A stretch of DNA of 64,000 nucleotides, from contig JAODTK010002098.1 in assembly GCA_026419785.1 (NCBI GenBank), positions 1 through 64,000 on the forward strand, in the 5' to 3' direction. Under the pieces are notes generated by a model. It was not told the origin of the DNA. It made no database searches and worked only from the letters and a program-made list of their open reading frames with translations. The translations under genes were made by a program, and so were the position numbers. Positions 12,886 through 22,875 of the stretch are shown here, piece by piece. Each line of letters begins with the position of its first letter. Position 1 is the stretch's first letter. Source of the stretch: Sclerodactyla briareus. Taxonomy: Eukaryota > Echinodermata > Holothuroidea > Dendrochirotida > Sclerodactylidae.

Positions 12886-13243
12886 AATAAGTAGCATAGG
12901 GGTTCCTACCCATACCGTGTACCCGCCCCCTTAATAAGGGCACCGTGCACGCACCCAACTTTCAACAAGTGGTCGCAAATTGATTGCTGAATAATTAACC
13001 ATATATGCCAAAAAGATCACAGATCCCGCCATGTGGTAGACATACCGCCGTCGTCTCAACCCCTTCACTTCGAAATAGCGATCTCTAAGTTGGTTTGCTT
13101 GTTTATTTAACTAACTGGTCCAATGAAGGAGCAACACATCAAGCTGGTAAAGCCAGTCATGCAAACGACAGGGATTGAAGGAGAACCCTTCTTTCATTGA
13201 TATGTAGAACAACCCAGAGTAATTTCAGGCATACTTTCTGTTA

Positions 13244-13313
13244 GGGAACATCATATGTCTGCACAAGGCACATCATATGTCTGCACTGGCACACCATATG
13301 TCTGAACACTACC
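13244..13313. repeat. Short tandem repeat, three units of about 21 bp
   Basis: Three copies of GGCACATCATATGTCTGCAC with minor changes. Confidence 0.8.
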
Positions 13314-13479
13314 GGCACACGAAATACCCGCGCGCTTAGCGCGAAGAAAAGAAAATGTAGCAGCAAATCACTCAATAAGTTTATATTAGGTCATTATGCA
13401 TTTGTTACTGCAAGGTTCGCACGGTTACGCTGGATATATCTGGATACTGTAGAAAATAACAGTCTGGCTCAAATATTGG

Positions 13480-13565
13480 TGGGTGGGCGTGGACAAATGC
13501 ATTGCGTCCCCCCAACCAAAATATTGAGGGGGACACGGTCCCCCTTCACCCCCACCCCCCCATAG
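13480..13565. repeat. C-rich repeat, second copy
   Basis: CCCCCCAACCAAAATATTGAGGGGG followed by CACCCCCACCCCCC. Related to 10335-10440. Confidence 0.55.
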
Positions 13566-14019
13566 ATCGCCGCCCTTGAATGTGATAATCGCATACTACT
13601 AAAATTGTGAATGGAGAGGGTCGACGCTGGGTCTCCGTTTGGTGTTGCCAGGGGAGCATGCGAACAGGACTTGTTCATTGTCATGGAAGCTCTTAGATAC
13701 TGGTATTCGAGTCAACGGAATCAGGGTCTGGATCGTGGACGTTTTCGTTGCATTTGTGCGGCGTTTGTTGTTTGTCACAAAACTCTCCAGCACCTCTCTG
13801 TACGATAAGTAACATATCGTCTAACAACCTTTAACGTACTGAATTAGACTTTTCCTAGGATGCCCGTGACTCTCTGGAAATCCCCCGCGATAGCGATACC
13901 CCCTGGTGTAGGCTAGTACAACACTGATGCTCACTGCCGTGACAGTGATATCTACACACCAAGATTGTTCTTTCAACCAATCGCATGGCATCATTTTCAA
14001 CTGTACCCTACCCCTCAAT

Positions 14020-14360
14020 TCCACTTAAATGTATTCTACCTAAGTGAAATACTATTCCACTTAAGTCGAATACTGTTTAATTCAAGTCAAATGGAATTCC
14101 ACTTGAGTGAATTTCACTTAAGCTGAATACAATTAAACTCAGTCTAATTCAATTTCACTTAAGCTAGCCTAACTAGAATGCTGTTTCAATTCGACTTAAG
14201 TGTAGTGCATTCGATTTGAGTGTAATGCAAGTCGAATCGTATTGTATTCGACTTAAGACGAACTCAAGACGAATGCAATTAACTCGATTTCAGCGTTTAA
14301 TTCGATTTCCATTTGAGGTCGAATTCATTCTCTAGTGGAATACAATTGAACTTCAGTCAA
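14020..14360. repeat. CTTAAG palindrome field
   Basis: A run of short units around the palindrome CTTAAG/ACTTAAGT combined with TCGAAT or GAATTC. There are more than a dozen degenerate copies in about 330 bases, in both orientations. Confidence 0.8.
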
Positions 14361-14622
14361 CTGTATTACACGCAAAACATGCATGTAGGCCTAAACAATT
14401 ATGCTTTCCAGCCCAAGAAACTCTCTTGACATCATCTTACCCTAGTTCTAATAATTTTTCATCTCCTCGGTCCACCGCGGGTACCCTATGGCGGAATGCC
14501 AGTGAGTGGTCGGGTGTTCCAGCATGAAGTGGCACTCGCAAGAATGTCCGTTTGCGCGCGCGCGCGTGCTTGTGTTTGTGTTGTTTCCGGTCAGCAGAAT
14601 ATATGTTTTCCACAAAAAATCC

Positions 14623-14630
14623 ACTTAGTC
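14623..14630. repeat. hAT target-site duplication, left
   Basis: ACTTAGTC immediately before the hAT terminus, identical to 15220-15227. Confidence 0.92.
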
Positions 14631-15219
14631 CAGCGTTTCCCAACCTTCTCCAACTGGAGTACCATTCCACATTGTCGTGGTGCCACTGAGTACCACTGTA
14701 TTCTACTATTTAGCGGAGCGCCACGATAGGTTGGCGCGGAGCGTGCAAGAATTTTTGGCCCCCAAAAGGCTCCAGATGCCAAGAGATTGCATTTAGGAAC
14801 GTTTTTCTGCTTTGAAACTATCTCTTAATTGGCATTTCTTATTCTGAAATTTTGTATGATCAGGAACATTTTATCAGAAAAATATTTTTTCCAGCTCCAG
14901 TCAGTGAAAGGGATGTTCTTGATGACCACCCATCGCCGACAAGCAGCGCCCCGATTGTGGACGAGGAGGGACGGGGTCCATGTGATGGGGTATCTTCCTC
15001 CCCTTTGCATTTTTTTGAATAATTAAGTACCCTCATATGCAATCTGGTGCAATTTAGCATCATTAGGAAGTTCAAATTTTCCTCGTGCAATATGCCTGAG
15101 GGAGAATAAAATAGTATGCGAAAGAAAATGGGGAGTCACTCTGTGTACCCCCCCGCGTACCACCGTGAAAGTCCAAATGTACCACTGGTGGTACGCGTAC
15201 CACAGGTTGGGAACCCCTG
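14631..15219. mobile_element. Complete non-autonomous hAT transposon
   Basis: The element starts CAGCGTTTCCCAACC and ends GGTTGGGAACCCCTG, a classic hAT terminal inverted repeat with 13 of 15 bases paired. It is flanked on both sides by the identical 8-bp duplication ACTTAGTC (14623-14630 and 15220-15227). It is 589 bp long with no transposase frame, so it moved using a transposase made elsewhere. Subterminal GTACCAC/GTGGTAC repeats near 15170-15200 are likely transposase contact sites. It carries a GCGGAGCGCC module at about 14710-14800 also found elsewhere in the window. It lies in the first long SOD intron. Confidence 0.93.
14705..14800. repeat. GCGGAGCGCC module, copy 3, inside hAT element
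   Basis: ACTATTTAGCGGAGCGCC..GGTTGGCGCGGAGCG, then GGCCCCCAAAAGG. Less of the 3' part is kept than in the other copies. Confidence 0.72.
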
Positions 15220-15227
15220 ACTTAGTC
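15220..15227. repeat. hAT target-site duplication, right
   Basis: ACTTAGTC immediately after the hAT terminus, identical to 14623-14630. Perfect identity suggests a fairly recent insertion. Confidence 0.92.
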
Positions 15228-15399
15228 GAACATGTAGCTGAACATGGTCACATTTCGCACACGCCTGAATAGTCACAAGACACACGTTTTCTCTCGAAAT
15301 TGGACACAATTTTTTTCAAAATCGTGAAATTCAGGAGAGTTCCTTTTCCACCCTTTTTCCAATCTTTTTTCACGTCTCACTTGTTGTTTTTTTTCTTGT

Positions 15400-15790
15400 T
15401 GTTTTTGGTTAGGTCGGGGTCAATTTGGGTCAAAAATTGAAAATTTGTGTATTGTCGATATTTTGCCAAATTTTGGCTTGTAAACATGATGACTCAACTT
15501 TACTTGGATGGATGAGGCCCACACTTGGTATGTGTGTTCTCCACAATGAATACATGTACCTAATTGTTTTGGGGTCAGGTCAGAGGTCATCTGAAATCAC
15601 CATAATCCAAAAGTCTGAAAGCTGGGAACTTCAGTGTTGCTTAACAGAGTTGGGATAAATGCAAATTTGTCAATGTTATCTTGCCCATATGGAGTCTTGT
15701 ACAACTCACCATTTGTTCTCGTGTCTAGCTATAGGTTGTCGAAAGAGTCAGAAATCACTAAGCCTTTTGGCTTTCTTGGTTTCTGTTAGC
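15400..15790 (+). repeat. GGTCA-family repeat with perfect DR1
   Basis: Contains the family phrases and AGGTCA-G-AGGTCA at 15577-15589. Ends in the AGAAATCACTAAGCCTTTTGG block. Confidence 0.75.
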
Positions 15791-16225
15791 AGGATTTCTA
15801 CGAAACGGTACGACCGATTCTAATGAAATTTTGTATGTAGTATCGGTTGGGTGAGCACGATTCTGATTAGCAATCGGGGTGCAAAAGCAATATGCCTATT
15901 TTATGTAATTCTTTCGAGCTCGTTAGCAAGACGGACGAACCGTTGGTGCTATGGTGATTTGTTTGACACATAGGTACAGGAATATAAAAGTAGAAGAGCT
16001 GATTAGATTTTCATCGTGAACGATGCTAATTAAGTTGTCTATTTTGCATAAAAGTTTTTTGTCAGAAAATATGGGAAATATGTCCAGTCCCGTAACCTTT
16101 TTAACAAAGATTTGGGGTCACTGGATCATTCATGTGTTTAATTCGCAAATTGATGGACTCTCCATTGAACTTGGTGGGTACGGTTTACCTTTCGTTCCGA
16201 AACTTTTCAACATGAATTAAAGTCT
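15790..16225 (-). repeat. TTATGCAAATTAGACA-family repeat, inverted copy
   Basis: CGATTCTAATGAAATTTTGTATG, GCTCGTTAGCAAGAC.GACGAACC and GTTGTCTATTTTGCATAA are reverse complements of blocks at 32830-33100 and 29220-29320. Confidence 0.68.
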
Positions 16226-16249
16226 AATTGAATTTATCAATTTTCAAAG

Positions 16250-17960
16250 TTTGCGCCATTCCATGTTATGCCTAATATCAATATGAGATGACCCTCCCTC
16301 ACTAAAAAGAAAACTCGCCAACCAAAGACAAGATGCAGTTTGTGCAAAGTGCAATTGTGACAATATCAGTATTGTGTGGAAAATGCAAAAATATTGTGAA
16401 AACATAATATGATGATTTGCATAAAATTGTGTTTATTATGAATATGAGATGACCCCCCACTCCCCACCCTCACAATAGCAGTAAGTACAATATTGTGACA
16501 CCTAAATGATGATTTATGTAGAATTGTCCTATAATATGAAGATTACAACTATCTGAATAAAGTGCAAATAAAAAAGGGGATTCCCATTCCCTTAACGCGG
16601 GAGACAAAATGCAGTAGGTCTAAATGGAGAGAGCGGTTGCAGACAGGCAATAGTCATGTTCACGACTGATCTAGTAGTCGAGATGTTGAGACTGAAGAAC
16701 ATGTGTGCCCAGAACCACGGAACAGGTCACTAATAACTACCTGAAAGTAGTGGGCAAAGTTGTAAGGGGAATTAGGAAATTTCAAAGTAGTACTTGGGGA
16801 CAAAGTTCTTTGAAATTTCCTAAATTCTTCTTGCAAACTCCTTGTTTCCCTATTAATTTCCTTAATTGCCTGTAATGTTCCGAATTGAAAAAAATTCATG
16901 CAACTTGCCTCCGTGACCATCCACTCCACAAATTCCCTTACTGTTTCACCATGTTTGGGCAACACATGTCACAGGTCATTTAATATCGTCACAATGGCCT
17001 GGCCTCTGGAGATTTGCACACGAGCCTGTATCTGAAAGCCAAAAGCCTGCTGATTGAGGTTAGCTTCCTGTACATACTGCAGTATAGGGAGTTTTCAATC
17101 AGGACATTATACTTCGCATATACAAAGTAGGAAGGGGGTGGGGAGAATAGGCAGCATCTATCAATGAGATGACCCCCCCCCCGGAATAATCATTTGCAGT
17201 AGTGTCATTGTGACACCTAATAATGATGATTGATATTGCATTATGCTGATATGAGTGTTACAACTATCCAAATAAAGTGCGATTATTTGAAAAAAAGGAA
17301 AGAAAAACAACAACAACATTCGCCTTCACCTACCCCTCTACCCCCTAAGACAGAATGCGGTAGGCCTCTATTGCAGAAACAGTACATGTGTGTCGATGCA
17401 AGAATATTGCGAACCTGTAATAAATTTTAATAACTGAAAAAATCCTACAACAACCCCCGCTGTGGAGCTGGTACAGGCAAGTGTGCGGTAACATATATAT
17501 TATAATATAATTTGTGTACAGTAGCCTTTAGTATAATACAGTTTATAACTCCATTTTAGTATTATTCCATAAAAAAGCATTAGGTGATCATCATCAAAAA
17601 ATAATTGAGTAGAATATAAAAATGATTTGCCTACTCACCCCTCCTCTTTTCAATAAATATTTCAACGCACAAGTGTGAACACTCCATCCGATAAATTTAT
17701 CTATCGTATCGCACAAGTGTGAACTGTGCTTTAAGCACGCTAGCCCATTTAATAATGCCTACTATGTATATGAGTTGACCACCACCCCTGAAAGCTTGCC
17801 AACCCCCTCTCCTACTTCAGAGACAAAATGCAGTAAGTGCAATTGTGACAATGATCAGTATTGTGTGTTAGTGCAAAAATATGTGACACCTATTATTCAT
17901 ATGAATTTTTGTCTAATATGAATATGGAAAACCCTCCCCTCTAAAATAGAAAAATACCCT
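16250..17960. repeat. Repeated block of about 200 bp, three or more copies
   Basis: ATGAGATGACC-CCC, GCAGTAAGTGCAATTGTGAC, TGTGACACCTAATGATGAT and CAACTATC-AATAAAGTGC recur in order at about 16280-16570, 17160-17360 and 17770-17950. The exon-like minus-strand segment lies between the first and second copy. Confidence 0.7.
16660..17070 (-). pseudogene. Exon-like coding segment with one in-frame TGA
   Basis: After an AG at a CTGCAG (about 17068) the minus strand reads YVQEANLNQQAFGFQIQARV, then QISRGQAIVTILNDL, a TGA, then HVLPKHGETVREFVEWM, and further TLQAIKEINRETRSLQEEFR. The second half is helical and charged like a short coiled coil. Composition differs from the A/T-rich repeats on both sides. 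It sits antisense in the first long SOD intron. I do not recognise the family. It could be a retrocopied or decayed exon of another gene, or a transposon protein. The single stop and lack of a clear donor argue against a working exon. Confidence 0.35.
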
Positions 17961-17979
17961 GACAACTCTACCTTCAGTC

Positions 17980-18330
17980 CCAGAACCTTTCAACAATGAT
18001 TGGGGTCACTGGAGGTCGTTCAACCTGTCAATTTGTATAATTTATGCATAATTTTAGTTCATGAAACTTGGTGGTATGATTAGCCTTCAGTTCCCAACAT
18101 TTTTAACATAGATTTTAGGACACTGAAAGTCATTCAGTGTGTCTAATTTGCATAATTGATTCAACATTTTACCATGATTCGAGTCCGGGGGAGGTGGGTT
18201 ATTCCAATGTCCACTCTTGTTCCTGAGATATTCAAAATAGGAAATGGGTCACTGGAAGTCAAGTATTGTGTCTAATTTGAATAATTTGAGCAACTTTAGT
18301 CACATTTCCATGAACGTAGTACTCCTTTAG
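17980..18330 (-). repeat. TTATGCAAATTAGACA-family repeat, inverted tandem units
   Basis: Three successive units with GGTCACTGGAAGTCATTCA-TGTGTCTAATTTGCATAATT, reverse of the order seen at 32640-32870. Confidence 0.68.
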
Positions 18331-18559
18331 TAGACATGGGCATAATCAGTCCTCATGAATTTGAAAATTGGTCCCCGGTTTAGTAAGCTGTTTCTTTTAA
18401 ATGCTAATACCAAAATTTGAATGTCCACACTGAATCTTCGTAATTGTTTGCATAGTGACTGATAGACGAAACCACTGATCGTGCAACTAGGCGAGACACT
18501 GGGACGATCGCCTTGTTTCATGGGGAGACAAGAACCCATTTTGGTAAAAAAAAATAGGA

Positions 18560-18850
18560 AAATGTGGAAAATTGATATTTTGACCACTTTTGGGCTTGTG
18601 AACACGATAACCCTACTCACCGGAATGGATCAAACTCCTATTTGGTGTGTGTATTCCCCATGATAAGTAACCTTTATTCTCTATGTTCAAGTTCTGTCAA
18701 AGGTCAACAACGGTCAGTCTGAGAAACCTATGAACACGATAAATTCAGAATGCTTATTCCAAGCAAGCTGAAAATTTTAGTTTGCAGCTTCTGGGGACAA
18801 AACACGAACCCCAATTGTTTTCCGATTAGCTTTGGAATTGTTATATATCA
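18560..18850 (+). repeat. GGTCA-family repeat unit
   Basis: GGGCTTGTGAACACGATAACCC, TTTGGTGTGTGTATTCCCCATGA and TCAAAGGTCAACAACGGTCA. Confidence 0.72.
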
Positions 18851-19561
18851 AGACTATATTACAACTAGAATGCGTTTTACAGAAATATCAATACGGCTAA
18901 TTATAAATTACCTACCTGATTAACGTAAAGCTTCAACTGGCGGGGCTGTCGATCATAATTTTTTATCATATTCAATCACATGGGGAGATCATTGCGAAGG
19001 TGAGAGGGCGAAGCCGGGTTCACAGCGTAGTTTTCAATTTGACTGCCAATGTGGATAGGCGTTCAGTACGTAACATCCGGGGCTTGGTCTGCTCAGAAAC
19101 TGTGACTGCGTTTGGCTCCGCCCCGCGAACCCACCAACGCGAGTGGGTTTGTAATAACTTAGTATCAAAATTATAACCGGTCATGATACTACTTTCAACC
19201 ACTGAGTAATTCAAGTGGGTGAAAGTAACACGTGGTATTAATGAATACAGGACAATAGATGGTCATGTGATCGTGATTACCCTATCAAAATCCAGTATTC
19301 GCAATAATGGATAGCTGATGTTGTTTGAAATCTTTGAATACGGTTGCCTCTTGTATTCCAGCTTGCTGTTTATTATCCTGATTAAAAAACGAATGGGAAT
19401 AATGAATAGATAATTTGGCCAGCGTCGTAGGGGGCAACGCCCGGATTTTCTGACCTATTGAGACTTCATCCCGGTTTTAATTCTGCAACGAAGGCCCTCG
19501 TACTGTTTATTATTCTCTAAATATAATGATTGTTCCGTACCTCCACTACCTCATTTTCCAG

Positions 19562-19738
19562 GCATCCGGTGGACCACTGTCAATCGATGTATTCATGTAC
19601 GGTTTCTCTTCAGCGCCAGGCTCCCTACACGGGTTTTCACATTCATACCTATGGAGATCTTAAGGATGGGTGTCAATCTACTGGAGGGCATTACAACCCA
19701 GTCAACAAAAACCACGGCGGTCCGAGTGACGTGGAGAG
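19562..19738 (+). CDS. SOD: Cu/Zn superoxide dismutase, metal-binding exon
   Basis: This exon carries the heart of the active site. It reads ASGGPLSIDVFMYGFSSAPG, then LHGF, HIHTYGDLKDGCQSTGGHYN and PVNKNHGGPSDVER. HIH gives two copper ligands, the His of GGHYNP is the bridging ligand, the His of NHGGP is a zinc ligand, and the Cys of GCQS is the first disulfide cysteine. The acceptor is TCATTTTCCAG and the donor GAGAG/GTATTT. The last two bases (AG) combine with the first base of the next exon to make Arg. A run of four T at 19634-19637, where three are expected, shifts the frame between LHGF and HIH. This is the only break and looks like a homopolymer error. Cu/Zn SOD converts superoxide to hydrogen peroxide and oxygen. 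Confidence 0.93.
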
Positions 19739-19889
19739 GTATTTTGAAGTACAATGGTCATGTTAAAGATGACTTGATTTTTTTACAATCTATTTATTGT
19801 ACTAAGAGAATCAAGCCCTCGGCGCAATATGCTATAGTTACATCCCAGTGGTACCGCAGAACCTCAGTAAAGTACAATAAATGACAACT

Positions 19890-21120
19890 ATGCACTTTTA
19901 AAAACCCTGTACGAACGAAACGAATACTTGTTCTGATCAAGCTGAAAATTTGTATGCAGCTTCTTCATGGTAGCACAAGAACCCTTTTGTTTGTTATTCC
20001 TTGACGAAGTCAGATGAATCAATGCAGTCATGACAGTGTGTGTGTGTGTGTGCGTGTGGTTGGTCTGCCGTGTGTGTGTGTCTGCGTATGTGACGCCCGC
20101 TTGGAACACGATAACTCGACCCTACATGGATGGATGAAGCTCATACTTGGTATGTGTTTTCTCCATTATGGTACATGAACCCTATTGTTTTGAAGGTCAG
20201 GTCAGAGGTTCATCTGAGGTCAAGTTTGAAAACCTTGTAAACACGATAAGCCCAGAACGGTTGATCTGATCAAGTTGAAATTTAGTGTATAGCTTTCTTA
20301 CGGGGGTACAGGAACCCTATTGTTTTGATTCAGGTCGGGAGTGAATTTTGGTCAAAATAGAAGATTCGTGAAAAGTTGATATTTTGGCGAATTTTGGCTT
20401 GTAAACACGCTAAGTCAACCCACATGCATGGATGAAGCTCATACTTGGTATGTGTTTTCTCCATTATGAGTACATGCACCCTATTGTTTTGAAGGTCAGG
20501 TCGAGGTCATCGAGTCACAGATGGTAAGCTTGTAGACCTTGTAAAACACGAAAGTCTAGAACGGTGGTCTGATCAAGTAGAAATTTGTTGTATAGCTTTC
20601 TTACGGGGGTACAGGAACCCTATTGTTTTGATTCAGGTCGGGAGTGAATTTTGGTCAAAAATAGAAAGTTTGTGAAAAGTCGATAATTTTTGGCCAATTT
20701 GGCTTGTGAACACGATAACTCGACCCTACATGGATGGATGAAGCTCATACTTGGATGTGTGTTCCCCATGATGAGTACAAGCACCTAATTATTTTGAGGT
20801 CATGGCAGAGGTGTATCTGATGTCCACCAGACGTCAAAGTCCAAAAACCTTGAAATCTTCTGTTTCTGGCTATTATGTGTCAGAAAGAGTCATGGAATCA
20901 CTAAGCCTATTGGCTCTCTGGTTAGTGTATACCCCCATTGTTATTTTAGTTGAAAACAATTTTGCCCAACTTTAGCTCGTGAGCACGACGACTCGTTCCC
21001 ACCTGGATGGATCGAGCTCGTATTTGGTATGTGGGTTCTCCTATGATTAAATGAACACAGTCATTTGGGGGTCAGGTCAATAGTAATCAAGGTGGTCAAG
21101 GAATCCCTTTTGGCTTTGTG
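19890..21120 (+). repeat. GGTCA-family element, best-preserved cluster
   Basis: Begins after a hairpin ATTCCTTGAC-GAA-GTCAGATGAAT (19996-20019), then GCAGTCATGACAG and a (TG)n tract (20034-20070). Three body units of about 290 to 480 bp follow at about 20105, 20395 and 20695, then the GGAATCACTAAGCCTATTGGC block at 20893. Near-identical phrasing of the first two units suggests internal tandem duplication. In the SOD intron. Confidence 0.8.
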
Positions 21121-21154
21121 GTTTAAAATGGCTACCAAATGACAGACACTAATT

Positions 21155-21745
21155 ATTTATTTATTTATTATTTATTTATTGCGCTGTTTTATACTGCGCT
21201 TCCCCCGAAGATCGAAGGGCGTTACAATCAAAATCATATATACAATACAACCGTGACAAAAATCAGTAAGACAGCATTAGCTAAAATACCTAAAAATGTC
21301 GAAAAAAATATATATAAATCTATATAAAAAATAATTATATGCAGTAAAATACCACAGAATCTAAACTAGATCTAATAACAAACAAGATACAACTAAGAAC
21401 CCGGGAACAGATGGGTTTTCAACCCTCTCTTAAAAGTAATGAGGAAGTGGCTTGGCGAAGATGCAGTGGAAGATTGTTCCAAAGACGAGGGCCGATCACG
21501 GAAAACGCCCCATCACCAACGACCCGCTGGGTACGAGGAGCAGACAAACGAAGTCTGTCACTAGATGAACTCAGACCAGCCCGGCTGGGTTCATGAATAT
21601 TCACAATTTCACGAAGGTAGAGTGGCGCTGTACCCCTAACACCCCAATTACTTCTCTGATTTTTCTTTTCGATTCGCATGCCAAACGAACATATTCCGTA
21701 GACAACTTTCCTATTGCGTCCAAATTTGTTCAAGTTTAGCAACAA
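21155..21745 (-). mobile_element. CR1-like LINE, 3' end with UTR and (AAATAAT)n tail
   Basis: Minus strand reads REIVNIHEPSRAGLSSSSDR, LRLSAPRTQRVVG, then DGAFSVIGPRLWNNLPLHLR, the standard last block of CR1/L2-type RT proteins (GDRAFSVAAPRLWNSLPL). The frame ends about 30 codons later in FKRGLKTHLF-like sequence (after one shift) near 21400. A 3' UTR of about 230 bases follows, ending in GCGCAATAAATAAATAATAAA repeats at 21155-21182, the short-repeat tail used by these elements for priming. The copy is 5'-truncated. It lies antisense in the SOD intron between the exons at 19562 and 22758. Confidence 0.86.
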
Positions 21746-21759
21746 ATTGCACAGCTCAC

Positions 21760-22757
21760 CGCAGTGATTGACTCATGGTTACCCGCGTTGATGATCTTTG
21801 AAATAGTGGCTGACTGCATTCATTCCATTCCTATATTATTGCTGGCAAGATCCGAAGAATCTCTATTTTGTTGTTTATGTTCATTTTGTTGTGGTACTCT
21901 TCGATCGGTGTTCAGTACAAATGAAAAAAAAAATCCGTTATTCATTGGGTGATCGACTCATAATTACTTATACTTCCCGATACGTTGGCAGTTCAGAGGT
22001 TATCTGGTGGCAACTGAGCCCGGAAAACTGGTAAAATGAATCAAGAATGGAATTTCCGCGCTGGAAACGAGCAGAATTGTGGTCAATTAGAATACTGAAG
22101 TCAAAGTTTATCGCGCGATTCTTCTACTGACTACCCGGGCACGACGGATTGGCGAATTAACAACATACTAAATAGGTAGTTATCGGATGCAATCCACCGA
22201 GTTTACGAACCCCGCGGCGATTCTATGCAGTTGAAATATTCAACTCCTGGTTGTTGGTTGCTCGCTTCCTTCACAGCGTTGCCGCTGCATCAGGTTCGTT
22301 GTATAAGGCATTTTGTCAAATATTGGGTGAGCGTCTGGCGGAGGCTTGGATCGTACAAACGTTGAACGAACTCATACCACTACGCATCTATTTTATGTAC
22401 GCCGCAGGGGCGGCGCCCAGGAGGGGCCCATGCCCGCCGCGGACCTCCGCCACCGTCTTGACCAGCAGCCTATCCGGGCCTCGCCGTTTCAACCTTTCCC
22501 ATTTCCCCCTCATTTAGTTTGTTTCCACTACAACCCCTGACGTCGATAACTATGATCGATAGAACACACTTGCCAGCCAGGATTTCCTGACATATTCTCA
22601 CCGTCCTGTGTTTAAACAGCTAGTTTAACCCATATAAGTTTAGACCTGGAATCATTCCATGTTTAATTGCTCTCGTGTTGTTGTTTACATTTTGGACTTT
22701 TTTAGGCATTTTTCGTATGTATACTTTTCAAATATATGAAATATGTTGACCTAATAG
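21760..22757. other. SOD intron, unassigned part
   Basis: No repeat family recognised. A GC-rich stretch at 22390-22490 (GGGGCGGCGCCC) leaves frames open by chance. Confidence 0.5.
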
Positions 22758-22875
22758 GCACGTGGGCGATCTCGGAAATATTTCCCCCAACGACCATGGC
22801 GTGGTGTCGGTCACCATTGAAGACAACCTTGCGAGCCTAGTCGGAGAGCATTCTATCATCGGGCGAGCATTTGTA
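22758..22875 (+). CDS. SOD: Cu/Zn superoxide dismutase, zinc-loop and beta-strand exon
   Basis: This uninterrupted exon of 118 bases reads [16 protein letters not shown], then [20 protein letters not shown] and AFV. The His of RHVGD and the following Asp are the remaining zinc ligands. The block HVGDLGN...SIIGR is diagnostic of the Cu/Zn SOD family. The acceptor is CTAATAG/G and the donor GTA/GTGAGT. The first base completes an Arg codon begun in the exon at 19562, so the phases fit exactly. The exon ends in phase 0. No indel is needed here, unlike the other three exons. The intron before it (19739-22757) holds a GGTCA-repeat cluster and an antisense CR1-like LINE. Confidence 0.94.
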
